Assembly: GCF_027111315.2 (NCBI RefSeq) | Contig: NZ_CP114289.2 | Coordinates: 3,038,001 to 3,102,000 of the forward strand | Direction of reading: 5' to 3' | DNA: 64,000 nucleotides | Source of the DNA: Flavobacterium limnophilum | GTDB taxonomy: Bacteria > Bacteroidota > Bacteroidia > Flavobacteriales > Flavobacteriaceae | In this document: one piece after another, positions 35,292-43,384 of the stretch | How positions within the stretch are numbered: position 1 is the first letter of the stretch | How the letters are laid out: every line of letters starts with the position of its first letter | The notes under the pieces: model-generated | Seen by the model: only the letters and a program-made list of their open reading frames with translations | What the model was told of the DNA's origin: nothing | The model's database searches: none | Translations under genes and position numbers: made by a program

Positions 35292-35308
35292 TAAACCGCA
35301 TACAAATT

Positions 35309-35352
35309 AAAAAACCGCTCATCCAAAAATTGGAATTGAGCGGTTTTTTTTA
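35309..35352 (+). terminator. Terminator of the bamA operon
   Basis: AAAACCGCTCA (35311-35321) pairs perfectly with TGAGCGGTTTT (35337-35347), followed by more T residues. Confidence 0.92.
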
Positions 35353-35388
35353 TATCTTCAATTTTTAGGATATTTAAAATCGAGCACT

Positions 35389-35396
35389 TAACTTTG
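35389..35396 (+). promoter_or_regulatory. Putative -7 element immediately before murI
   Basis: TAACTTTG matches TAnnTTTG and ends only 5 bp before the murI ATG at 35402. If used, RNA would start at or next to the start codon, giving a leaderless mRNA. No TTG is found at the ideal distance. Confidence 0.4.
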
Positions 35397-35401
35397 TTTT
35401 T

Positions 35402-36178
35402 ATGGAGAACAATAAACCTATTGGAATTTTTGACTCGGGAATTGGTGGAACTTCCATTTGGGCAGCCATTCATCAATTACTCCCCAACGAGAAAACCATT
35501 TATTTAGCCGACAGTAAAAATGCTCCTTATGGCCAGAAATCAAAAGCAGAGATTGTGGCTTTGAGCATAAAAAACACGGAGTTCTTGCTCAAAATGGATT
35601 GTAAATTGATCGTGGTTGCCTGCAATACCGCAACGACGAATGCCATCCAGGAATTGAGGGAAAAATACAGCATTCCATTTATTGGCATAGAACCCGCCAT
35701 AAAACCGGCAGCCACCAATTCAAAAACACAAACCATAGGAATTCTGGCCACCCAAGGCACTTTAAACAGCGAGCTTTTCAATAAAACCACCGAAATGTAT
35801 CGCGACACAAAAATAATCGAACAGGTAGGACACGGATTAGTGCAACTCATCGAAAGCGGAAATATCGATTCCCCCGAAATGACGCAATTGCTCCACTCCT
35901 ATCTTGAACCAATGATTGAAGCGAACATTGATTATCTCGTTCTGGGTTGTAGTCATTATCCGTATTTGATTCCTCAAATTAAAAAAATACTTCCTGAACA
36001 CATCCAGATTATCGATTCAGGTGAAGCTGTCGCCAAACAAACCCAAAACGTGCTAAAAGATAAAGTGGGATTTTCAACCAATGAAAAAAATGAACCAGTA
36101 TTTTATACCAATTCCAACCCGAAAGTGCTTTCTGAAATTCTGGGAAACAAATATGAAATAATAGAAAAAAATTTCTAA
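35402..36178 (+). CDS. murI: Glutamate racemase
   Basis: The 258-residue enzyme shows IGIFDSGIGGTSIW, the first catalytic Cys in VVACNTATTNA and the second in LGCSHYPYLIP, plus SKNAPYGQK. It makes D-glutamate for peptidoglycan. It is a single gene; its stop is only 10 bp from the end of the convergent hexapeptide protein gene with no terminator between them. Confidence 0.96.
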   Translation: MENNKPIGIFDSGIGGTSIWAAIHQLLPNEKTIYLADSKNAPYGQKSKAEIVALSIKNTEFLLKMDCKLIVVACNTATTNAIQELREKYSIPFIGIEPAIKPAATNSKTQTIGILATQGTLNSELFNKTTEMYRDTKIIEQVGHGLVQLIESGNIDSPEMTQLLHSYLEPMIEANIDYLVLGCSHYPYLIPQIKKILPEHIQIIDSGEAVAKQTQNVLKDKVGFSTNEKNEPVFYTNSNPKVLSEILGNKYEIIEKNF

Positions 36179-36188
36179 AGAACTGTAG

Positions 36189-36707
36189 TTATTCTTCTTT
36201 TTTATACCAACTGGAATACATCACATAATTGTTTGCAATGCGTTCAATTTCACCAGCAAAATCCGATTGATTGATTTCCTTTACCTTCTTTGCGGGGACT
36301 CCTGCATAAATACTTCCAGACTCAACCACCGTGTTTTGGGTAACTACGGCTCCTGCTGCAATGATGGAATTGCTTTCGACAATACAATTATCCATGACAA
36401 TGGCTCCCATTCCTATCAACACATTATCGTGAATCACGCAACCATGCACCATGGCATTGTGACCAATAGAAACATTGTTGCCAATTATTGTGGGATGTTT
36501 TTGATAAGTACAGTGAATAATGGCCCCGTCTTGAATATTTACTTTATTTCCAATGGTAATAAAATTGACATCTCCCCTGATTACCGTATTAAACCAAACG
36601 CTGCAAGAATGACCAAAAGTCACTTCGCCAACAATGGTTGCATTCTCGGCCACATAACAATCTTCGGGTATGTTGGGAGTTTTTCCGTTTACAGATTTTA
36701 TCAGCAT
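36189..36707 (-). CDS. Gamma-carbonic-anhydrase-like hexapeptide protein
   Basis: The 172-residue protein is a left-handed beta-helix of hexapeptide repeats (ATIVGEVTFG, SVWFNTVIRGDVNFITIG, VSIGHNAMVHGCVI, VLIGMGAIVMDNCIV). It belongs to the YrdA/PaaY group related to gamma carbonic anhydrases. The metal-ligand histidines HCTYQKH and GHNAMVHG are present, so zinc binding is plausible; enzymatic activity in this subgroup is uncertain. It precedes no other gene on its strand closely; PorP/SprF gene lies 24 bp upstream on the same strand and may be cotranscribed. Confidence 0.87.
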   Translation of the reverse strand: MLIKSVNGKTPNIPEDCYVAENATIVGEVTFGHSCSVWFNTVIRGDVNFITIGNKVNIQDGAIIHCTYQKHPTIIGNNVSIGHNAMVHGCVIHDNVLIGMGAIVMDNCIVESNSIIAAGAVVTQNTVVESGSIYAGVPAKKVKEINQSDFAGEIERIANNYVMYSSWYKKEE

Positions 36708-36731
36708 TTAAGAAATGTTTTATAAGTATTT

Positions 36732-37730
36732 CTAATTAATGGCAGGACATTTACATTCGTATTTTTCACGCTTGCAAAACAAATCGATTCCCAAAGTAAT
36801 TTGATGGAAACCAGCCGAATCAAATTTCACGTCTCCGGTAAGATGCGAATACGTATAAGCAAACATAAATTTATTGTAATTTATTCCTATAATTGGTGTT
36901 ATGTATTGCAACTTTTGAGAAGAAACTCCACTTCCGCTAAGGTATTCGGCACCGTCAAAACTTCTGCGATAAGACAAAGCGCCCCAAAGCCTTCCAAAAT
37001 CAAAACTCTTGTAGGCTTTCATGTTAATGTCTATTGCTTTTTCCTTGGTTTTATCCACCAATTGGAATAGAATGGAAGGTTCCCATAATATCCTGTCCTT
37101 ATCCCCAAAAACATAACCAGCACTAAATAAAAGTTTTCTCAAATTGTCACTTTCATATTCCGTATAAATATCCCTCCTTGTTTCAATGGCGTTTTTCACT
37201 GTTAAATGGGCGTAAAAATCCAAATAATTATAGGAAGCACCAATATCAAGATTAAAATAAGCGTCTTTTTGGACAATGGTTCCGTTAATAATCGGATCCC
37301 AATCTCCTGATTGCAAAAATTCGGTTTCATCGAGTTCGCTTTTGAAAAAATCGGCACTTACACCAAAAGACAATTGGTTCAAATCAATCTCGTCCCTTGA
37401 AAACATAAGATGATGCGCATAAGTCAACTTCATCCCTTTTTGCGAATGATATCCATTTTTATCATTAAAGAGAATAACACCCACACCAGATCTCTCGCCC
37501 ACCCTGCCGTTGTAACTTACCGTTTGGAGCGCAGGAGCATCAGTTTGATCAAACCACTGTTTTCGAGCAGTGAGCCTAATTTTGTCACAGTTTGCCGCAC
37601 CAGCCATCGAAGGATGAATTAAATAATAATTATCCGATAAATAATCCGAATAAACCGCAATTCCTTCTTGCGAAAAAGAATATAGGCTAACCAGAAAAAG
37701 TACTATGAAAAACTTGATTTTATGATACAT
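36732..37730 (-). CDS. PorP/SprF family T9SS membrane protein
   Basis: The 332-residue protein has a signal peptide (KIKFFIVLFLVSLYSFSQ) and the PorP/SprF opening NYYLIHPSMAGAANCDKIRLTARKQW region, followed by the NGRVGERSGVGVILFNDKNG segment and barrel strands to the end. PorP/SprF proteins are outer-membrane partners of the type IX system; SprF-type members are needed for export of proteins with type B C-terminal domains such as the one at 6034-10869. Genes of this family are often placed beside their substrate; here no T9SS substrate is adjacent. Confidence 0.9.
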   Translation of the reverse strand: MYHKIKFFIVLFLVSLYSFSQEGIAVYSDYLSDNYYLIHPSMAGAANCDKIRLTARKQWFDQTDAPALQTVSYNGRVGERSGVGVILFNDKNGYHSQKGMKLTYAHHLMFSRDEIDLNQLSFGVSADFFKSELDETEFLQSGDWDPIINGTIVQKDAYFNLDIGASYNYLDFYAHLTVKNAIETRRDIYTEYESDNLRKLLFSAGYVFGDKDRILWEPSILFQLVDKTKEKAIDINMKAYKSFDFGRLWGALSYRRSFDGAEYLSGSGVSSQKLQYITPIIGINYNKFMFAYTYSHLTGDVKFDSAGFHQITLGIDLFCKREKYECKCPAIN

Positions 37731-37868
37731 TCAAAAAGTGTTATATTATGGTACTTGGACATCAATTTAACGACGTAAAGAAGGAATAAATATCCGATTT
37801 AAAACGCCATTAAAGTTAATTTATTCTTTAAAAAATCAAATATAGTTATTAGTAGAAAATAACTTCGT

Positions 37869-37876
37869 TAAATTTG
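37869..37876 (+). promoter_or_regulatory. Putative -7 element of the NFU gene
   Basis: TAAATTTG matches TAnnTTTG, 18 bp before the ATG at 37895; no clear -33 TTG. Confidence 0.4.
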
Positions 37877-37894
37877 TAAAAAATTAAAAGCATC

Positions 37895-38794
37895 ATGTCA
37901 AAATTAACAATAAAAGAAACACAAAACCCAAGTATTTTAAAATTTGAATTCGAAGATTTTATTACCCAAAACGAAAGTTTCGAGTTCAAAAATATTGACG
38001 AAACCAAGAATTCTCCTTTGGCACAACAATTATTCTACTTGCCATTCGTGAAAACCGTTTATATTTCGGGGAATTTCATCGCAATCGAAAGATTCAGCAT
38101 CGTGGATTGGGACGATGTAAAAGATGCCGTGGCAGAACAAATAGAATTGTTTGTGGCCAATGGCGGAACAATTATTACGCCATCAGAAAATAAAACACAA
38201 AAACAACCGATTACCGTTTATGGAGAAACCACTCCGAATCCGGCAGCCCTAAAATTTGTGGTAAGCAGAATGCTGACCAAAACCCCGGTTGAATTCAAAA
38301 ATATAGACGAAACAGCTTCTTCTCCATTGGCACAAGAACTATTCAAATTTCCTTACGTAAAAGAAATTTTTATGGATGAAAATTACATTTCAGTGACCAA
38401 ATACGAAATCAATGATTGGCAAGAAATCACCTTGGAACTGAGAACGTTCATCAAACAATATATCGAAAACGGAGGAACTGTCCTCGACGAAAGTTTGATT
38501 GTTGCCCACAAAGAGCTAGAAAACACCAAAACCGAAAACTTCGACAATCTGGATGTTACTTCACAGCAAATCATCAACATACTGGAAGAATATGTAAAAC
38601 CTGCCGTTCAAGCCGATGGTGGAAATATTGCCTTCGAATCGTATGACGAAACAACCAAAACGGCAAAAGTGATCCTTCAAGGAGCTTGCAGCGGTTGTCC
38701 ATCCTCGACATTCACGCTAAAAAGTGGTATCGAAAATATGTTGAAAAGCATGCTCAACGACGATGCCATAACAGTGGAAGCAGTAAATGCCTAA
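37895..38794 (+). CDS. NFU-type iron-sulfur scaffold with duplicated N-domain
   Basis: The 299-residue protein has two tandem Nfu_N domains (about 1-95 and 106-200). They share TxNPxxLKF, FKNIDET..SPLAQxLF and FVKxVY/YVKEIF, with YENGG or ANGGT at the ends. A NifU C-terminal domain (about 222-299) follows, with VKPAVQADGGNI and the Fe-S-binding CSGC in GACSGCPSSTF. NFU proteins carry and transfer [4Fe-4S] clusters to client enzymes. Most NFU proteins have one N-domain, so the duplication is notable. Confidence 0.9.
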   Translation: MSKLTIKETQNPSILKFEFEDFITQNESFEFKNIDETKNSPLAQQLFYLPFVKTVYISGNFIAIERFSIVDWDDVKDAVAEQIELFVANGGTIITPSENKTQKQPITVYGETTPNPAALKFVVSRMLTKTPVEFKNIDETASSPLAQELFKFPYVKEIFMDENYISVTKYEINDWQEITLELRTFIKQYIENGGTVLDESLIVAHKELENTKTENFDNLDVTSQQIINILEEYVKPAVQADGGNIAFESYDETTKTAKVILQGACSGCPSSTFTLKSGIENMLKSMLNDDAITVEAVNA

Positions 38795-38808
38795 TCATAG
38801 TATATTTA

Positions 38809-38855
38809 GTGTTCAGTAATCAGTTGCTGCAAACTGAACACCGATTACTGAACAC
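38809..38855. repeat. 13-bp inverted repeat after the NFU gene
   Basis: GTGTTCAGTAATC (38809-38821) is the exact complement of GATTACTGAACAC (38843-38855); the loop holds a weaker CAGTT/AACTG pairing. It lies between the NFU stop and the next ATG and has no T-run. Confidence 0.75.
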
Positions 38856-38863
38856 AAAAATAT

Positions 38864-40879
38864 ATGAACCAACTTTCACAAGAAACCAGCCCGTATTTAT
38901 TGCAACACGCCAATAATCCAGTGCATTGGAAAGCTTGGAACGAAAATTCATTGGCCGAAGCCAAAGAAAACAACAAGCTGATTATCATAAGCATCGGTTA
39001 TTCGGCTTGTCATTGGTGTCACGTCATGGAACACGAAAGTTTCGAAGACCAAGAAGTCGCCGATGTTATGAATGCGCATTTTGTCAACATCAAAGTCGAT
39101 CGTGAAGAACGACCGGATGTGGATGCGGTTTATATGAAAGCCATCCAAATCATGATTCGTCGCGGTGGTTGGCCGTTGAATGTGGTCACGCTTCCCGACG
39201 GAAGACCGGTTTGGGGCGGAACCTATTTCAGGAAAGAAGAATGGATGCAAACACTTGGTCAATTGCAGGAAATTTATCAATCCGCTCCCGAAAAAATGTT
39301 GGACTACGCCGAAAAACTGCATCAAGGCATTCAATCTGTCGGGATTACTCCAAACGAGAACAAGGAAACGTCCATTAATCAAGACCAAATTACTGCTTTG
39401 GTCGAAAAATGGGGAGAATATTTCGATTGGGATTTTGGCGGAATGGCGAGTGCTCCCAAATTCATGATGCCCAACAACTATCATTTTTTGATGCGTTTTG
39501 CCTACCAAAAAAAAGACAACCAACTACTTGAATTCGTAAACCTCACTTTGACCAGAATGGCTTTCGGAGGGATTTTCGACATTGTTGACGGAGCATTCTC
39601 CCGTTATTCGGTGGACAACAAATGGCACGTTCCCCATTTCGAAAAAATGCTGTACGACAACGGACAATTGGTTTCACTATACAGTGATGCCTACAAATTG
39701 ACCGGAAATCCTTTGTACAAAGAAGTTATCGAAAAAACACTTTCTTTCGTCGAAAGAGAATTAATGAATACCGAAGGCGGTTTTTATTGCGCCCTCGATG
39801 CCGATAGTTTAAATGAGGAAAACCATCTGGAGGAAGGCGCTTTTTATGTTTGGAAAATTCCCGAATTAAAGACGATTATCGGCGACGATTTCGAGTTGTT
39901 CAGCCAAGTATTCAATATCAACACATTTGGATTGTGGGAAGACGGAAATTATGTCCTGATTCAAAATCAAAGCTTGGATGAAATTGCAAAACAGAATGCC
40001 ATTGCAGTTTCCATATTGAAAAACAAGAAAAAAAATTGGGAGCAAAAATTATATATCGAAAGAGAGAAACGTTCCAAACCAAGATTGGACGACAAATGCC
40101 TGACTTCCTGGAACGCTATAATGCTCAAAGGATTTGTTGATGCCTACAAGGCTTTGGAAGAACCCAAATATTTAGAATTGGCTTTGCAAAATGCCAACTT
40201 CATCATCAAAAATCTTTGGTCGGGTGACGGGAATTTATTCCACAATTACAAAAACCAAAAAAGCACCATCAACGGCTATTTAGAAGATTACAGTTGGGTA
40301 ATTTCCGCCTTTATCAGTCTGTATGAAGTGACTTTCGACGAAAAATGGCTGCGTGATGCCAAAAAATTGACGGATTATAGTCTGGAGCATTTTTATGACC
40401 CGAAAACGGGATTTTTCGCCTTTACTTCCAATCTGGATGAAGCCCTGATCACCTCACATTACGAAACCGAAGACAACGTGATTCCGGCCTCCAATTCGGT
40501 GATGGGGAAAAACTTGTTCCAGCTGGGACTTTATTTTGAAAATTCGTATTACGAAAAAGTGGCACAACGAATGTTGCAAAATATTTTTCCAACCATTAGC
40601 TATCCATCAGCTTATTCCAATTGGCTGGATTTGGCATTGAATTATTCCGAGCAAAACAAGGAATTGGCGATTTGTGGCGAAACGGCATTGGAATACTGCA
40701 GCAAGATAAACGGCCTGTATCTTCCAAATGTAATTCTTGCGGGCACGGAAAAAGTTTCGAATCTACCTTTCTTCAAAGATCGATTTGTTGCTGGTCAAAC
40801 CCTTTTTTACGTTTGCCAAAACAAGACTTGTCAAGCACCAAGCCATGATTTCCAGAAAATAGTTTCTGATTTAATTTAA
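38864..40879 (+). CDS. Thioredoxin-domain protein, YyaL/SPATA20 family
   Basis: The 671-residue protein begins [21 protein letters not shown] and has the thioredoxin-like domain (about 1-160) with a CHWC-H active site in [26 protein letters not shown] and [22 protein letters not shown]. The rest is an (alpha/alpha)6 glycosidase-like region ([35 protein letters not shown]). No function has been established for the family as far as I know. It follows the NFU gene by 69 bp including a hairpin and precedes the MscS gene by 28 bp. Confidence 0.92.
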   Translation: MNQLSQETSPYLLQHANNPVHWKAWNENSLAEAKENNKLIIISIGYSACHWCHVMEHESFEDQEVADVMNAHFVNIKVDREERPDVDAVYMKAIQIMIRRGGWPLNVVTLPDGRPVWGGTYFRKEEWMQTLGQLQEIYQSAPEKMLDYAEKLHQGIQSVGITPNENKETSINQDQITALVEKWGEYFDWDFGGMASAPKFMMPNNYHFLMRFAYQKKDNQLLEFVNLTLTRMAFGGIFDIVDGAFSRYSVDNKWHVPHFEKMLYDNGQLVSLYSDAYKLTGNPLYKEVIEKTLSFVERELMNTEGGFYCALDADSLNEENHLEEGAFYVWKIPELKTIIGDDFELFSQVFNINTFGLWEDGNYVLIQNQSLDEIAKQNAIAVSILKNKKKNWEQKLYIEREKRSKPRLDDKCLTSWNAIMLKGFVDAYKALEEPKYLELALQNANFIIKNLWSGDGNLFHNYKNQKSTINGYLEDYSWVISAFISLYEVTFDEKWLRDAKKLTDYSLEHFYDPKTGFFAFTSNLDEALITSHYETEDNVIPASNSVMGKNLFQLGLYFENSYYEKVAQRMLQNIFPTISYPSAYSNWLDLALNYSEQNKELAICGETALEYCSKINGLYLPNVILAGTEKVSNLPFFKDRFVAGQTLFYVCQNKTCQAPSHDFQKIVSDLI

Positions 40880-40907
40880 AACAACATTTATTTTTTATTC
40901 CATTAAA

Positions 40908-41732
40908 ATGACACTCAATACCGAAAACGTTACCAATTACGCCGAAACTTTCCTCAAAGTTTTAATCGATTATTCACCAAAACTAATTTCCGCCTTCCTG
41001 ATTCTGTTTGTGGGAATTTATGCAATCCGAATCATCAGCAGGCTCATCCGAAAAATAATGGTAAAAAGGGAATTAGACCCCACTTTGACCAACTTTCTTT
41101 CCGACTTTTTCCTTTGGGCTTTGAGAGTGTTGTTGTTCGTGACTTTCATTTCAAAATTGGGAATCGAAACCTCTTCATTTGTAGCTATTCTGGGTGCAAT
41201 GGGACTTGCCGTGGGTTTGTCGCTTCAAGGTTCGCTGTCTAATTTTGCGGGAGGAATGTTAATCATTTTGTTCAAACCGTTCAAAGTGGGTGACACCATC
41301 GAGGCAATGGGAGTTTCAGGAACCGTAAGCGAAATCCAAATATTCGTGACCAAATTAATCAATGGCAACAACCAAACTATTTTTGTCCCAAACGGTTCGT
41401 TGTCGAACGGAACGATTATCAATTATTCCTTGCAAGGATTTCGAAGAGCCGATTTGACACTTTCAATTTCTTACGACACCGACATAAAAAAAGCCAAAGA
41501 CCTCATTACCGAAGTTTTGAACAAAAACCCAAAAGTATTGAAAACGCCCGAAGCCGAAGTTTCCGTAAAGCTTTTGACTGACAGCTCGATTCAACTGGCC
41601 GTAAGACCTTGGGCAAACAATGCCGATTTTGGAGCTGTTAGTTCGGATACTTTGGAAAGTTGTAAAATAGCTTTTGATGCAGCTGGAATCGTGATTCAAC
41701 CTTTTTTGAAAGAGGTTTCGAGGAATAGCTAA
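40908..41732 (+). CDS. Small-conductance mechanosensitive channel (MscS family)
   Basis: The 274-residue protein is MscS-sized: three membrane helices in the first 110 residues, the pore-lining helix with the Gly/Ala pattern LGAMGLAVGLSLQGSLSNFAGG and the following ILFKPFKVGDTIEAMGVSGTV, then the cytoplasmic vestibule domain. It opens on hypo-osmotic shock. It is probably cotranscribed with the YyaL-like gene. Confidence 0.95.
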   Translation: MTLNTENVTNYAETFLKVLIDYSPKLISAFLILFVGIYAIRIISRLIRKIMVKRELDPTLTNFLSDFFLWALRVLLFVTFISKLGIETSSFVAILGAMGLAVGLSLQGSLSNFAGGMLIILFKPFKVGDTIEAMGVSGTVSEIQIFVTKLINGNNQTIFVPNGSLSNGTIINYSLQGFRRADLTLSISYDTDIKKAKDLITEVLNKNPKVLKTPEAEVSVKLLTDSSIQLAVRPWANNADFGAVSSDTLESCKIAFDAAGIVIQPFLKEVSRNS

Positions 41733-41771
41733 ACAATTTCCTTTAAGTACTTTCAATTTGAACTACTCCAT

Positions 41772-41835
41772 TTGTCACGTTGGAAGCGTCCCAGAGCACG
41801 AGAGCAAGAAAATCTAGACGCTTCCAGCGTGACAA
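41772..41835. repeat. 19-bp inverted repeat downstream of mscS
   Basis: TTGTCACGTTGGAAGCGTC (41772-41790) and GACGCTTCCAGCGTGACAA (41817-41835) are complementary with one mismatch and enclose 26 nt. No T-run. This is an extragenic palindromic element or a weak terminator. Confidence 0.8.
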
Positions 41836-41878
41836 TAGCAAGAATAAATCAACTTTAACTACAACTCTTTTTGACAAC

Positions 41879-41912
41879 AAAACCATCGACATCCGCGTAT
41901 GTCGATAGTTTT
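41879..41912. repeat. Second hairpin downstream of mscS
   Basis: AAAACCATCGACAT (41879-41892) pairs with ATGTCGATAGTTTT (41899-41912), one mismatch, loop CCGCGT, followed by a T-containing stretch. The whole 41733-42000 gap has no ORF I can support. Confidence 0.7.
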
Positions 41913-41967
41913 GCTATGTCTTTTAAAACCCAGAACACCTCTTCTTCAAACAAACGAAACAATGCAT

Positions 41968-41990
41968 AAAAAAACCGAGCATTGCTCGGC
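41968..41990 (-). terminator. Terminator of the toxin-antitoxin unit
   Basis: CCGAGC (41975-41980) and GCTCGG (41984-41989) with loop ATT; read on the minus strand a run of seven T follows, 11 bp after the toxin stop. Confidence 0.8.
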
Positions 41991-42000
41991 TATTGGCGAA

Positions 42001-42303
42001 TTATAATCGTTTTGTCCATTTGTCAGGATTTATCGAGGTGTGAAATACTCCTAAAATCCATAACGTGTTTTCTTCTTTTAGAAAACGGAAATGAACTGTG
42101 TATGGAAATGTTTTAACAACTGCTATTTGAACATCTTGATACCTTACTTGAATCTTTTCAGGATTTTCAGCGATGTAATTTATTTTTTCTTTTACCTCTT
42201 TTAAAAACCTAAGCCCTAACCCTTTTTGAGCTTGATTGTACCAATTTACGGATTCTAAAATATCTTCTTTGACAAAAATAGCGTACTTAATTTTAGCTCG
42301 CAT
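42001..42303 (-). CDS. RelE/ParE-family toxin
   Basis: The 100-residue protein has the RelE/ParE layout: an N-terminal beta strand, a helical hairpin (ESVNWYNQAQKGLGLRFLKEVKEKINYI) and C-terminal strands (IRY-like VRYQDVQIAVVKTFPYTVHF, LWILGVFHTSINPDKW). ParE members poison gyrase and RelE members cut mRNA; which applies is unclear. It overlaps the upstream antitoxin gene by 11 bp, the usual order antitoxin-toxin. Confidence 0.88.
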   Translation of the reverse strand: MRAKIKYAIFVKEDILESVNWYNQAQKGLGLRFLKEVKEKINYIAENPEKIQVRYQDVQIAVVKTFPYTVHFRFLKEENTLWILGVFHTSINPDKWTKRL

Positions 42304-42526
42304 CTTCTATGTCTTTCCAAAATTGCTCTTCATCAATTAACAACTCGGGATTTTGTTTAATAGCTGCTACTCGCTCCAAAACAATATCTTTTTGCCATTG
42401 CGGAATATCATCTTCTATCTCCGAAGGCAAAATAATTACTTCAACACGACTGGCGGTAAAACCCTCGGGAAGCACAACTTGAAATGAGTTGTTTTTTACT
42501 TCTATAAATTGTCGGATAGCGTTCAT
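42293..42526 (-). CDS. Antitoxin of the RelE/ParE pair
   Basis: The 77-residue protein lies directly upstream of the toxin and overlaps it by 11 bp. The first half, FIEVKNNSFQVVLPEGFTASRVEVIILP, is a beta-rich segment that could serve for dimerisation or DNA binding. The second half is acidic (IPQWQKDIVLERVAAIKQNPELLIDEEQFW) and resembles the toxin-covering helix of addiction-module antitoxins. I do not recognise a named antitoxin family for the N-terminus; the assignment rests mainly on gene order. Confidence 0.75.
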   Translation of the reverse strand: MNAIRQFIEVKNNSFQVVLPEGFTASRVEVIILPSEIEDDIPQWQKDIVLERVAAIKQNPELLIDEEQFWKDIEDAS

Positions 42527-42566
42527 AATAAAGGATTTAAAAATTATTTAAAACAAAGATAAACAA

Positions 42567-43235
42567 TTATTTCTTCGAACTGGTAATCATAAAATCCTTC
42601 AAATAATAAGGTTCAAAATAAGCGACATCCACGGTGTGGTTTTTTTTGTATTTTTCGAAACTCAGCAAGCTCATTTCTTTTGCAGATGGGTATTTAATTT
42701 CTTCCAAGAAAATGAAGTTTTCCTTAGTTAAAACCGGTTTGCATTTCTCGGCACAATCACCCACAAAGTAAAGAGTTTCCTTTAAATCTTCAAAAGAGTT
42801 TTCGGTGATGATTTCGGCTTGAACAGTTCTTTTGTTTTCGAAATTTGGAGTAAAAATGGCACTGTACACTTCCATTCTTCGGGCATCGAGCATCGGAATT
42901 ATCAATCCATTGGAAACCTTGGCTTGCGACGCCAAAACTTGCAATGTATCCACGGCAATCAAGGGAACACCCAAGGCGTAACACAATCCTTTGGCGGCAG
43001 AAACACCGATGCGCAATCCTGTGTAAGAACCCGGCCCTTGACTCACGGCAATCGCCGATATATCTTGAAAAGTGAGACCTGCTTCCTTGATGATTTCTTC
43101 CATAAAAACGTGCAAACGTTCAGCGTGGGAATAACCTTCTTCAGCAATTTCTTTGCATAAAATTGTTTTTCCTTCCTTTGCCAAGGCAACGGAACAATTC
43201 TTGGTAGCGGTTTCGATGTTTAAAATATAAGACAA
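42567..43235 (-). CDS. tsaB: tRNA threonylcarbamoyladenosine biosynthesis protein TsaB
   Basis: The 222-residue protein has the TsaB signature ILNIETATKNCSVAL at the N-terminus and AVSQGPGSYTGLRIGVSAAKGL. TsaB is the non-catalytic ASKHA partner of TsaD in t6A37 tRNA modification. The predicted start is TTG at 43235; there is no in-frame ATG before the conserved N-terminus. It is separated from the efflux operon by a REP-like hairpin, and the antitoxin gene lies 40 bp downstream on the same strand. Confidence 0.93.
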   Translation of the reverse strand: MSYILNIETATKNCSVALAKEGKTILCKEIAEEGYSHAERLHVFMEEIIKEAGLTFQDISAIAVSQGPGSYTGLRIGVSAAKGLCYALGVPLIAVDTLQVLASQAKVSNGLIIPMLDARRMEVYSAIFTPNFENKRTVQAEIITENSFEDLKETLYFVGDCAEKCKPVLTKENFIFLEEIKYPSAKEMSLLSFEKYKKNHTVDVAYFEPYYLKDFMITSSKK

Positions 43236-43286
43236 AATGAATCTTGGATTAGGATTTGAATTCTACGATTTTTACTCTCCAAATTA

Positions 43287-43335
43287 TCATTCCGAAAAAG
43301 GAGGAATCCCGCAATGAGATTCCTCCTTCGTCAAA
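43287..43335. repeat. REP-like hairpin between tsaB and the efflux operon
   Basis: AAGGAGGAATC (43298-43308) pairs perfectly with GATTCCTCCTT (43318-43328), and the flanks TCATTCCG and CGTCAAATGA extend the symmetry loosely. It resembles a dispersed flavobacterial extragenic element; no T-run follows on either strand. Confidence 0.75.
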
Positions 43336-43384
43336 TGACAAGCTCGTTCATAATTTCTGCAAAGTTATAAATTACAAATAACTA

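Noticed and set aside
38948..39523. A 191-codon minus-strand frame over the YyaL-like gene
   Set aside because: Shadow of the thioredoxin-domain coding sequence, no independent evidence.
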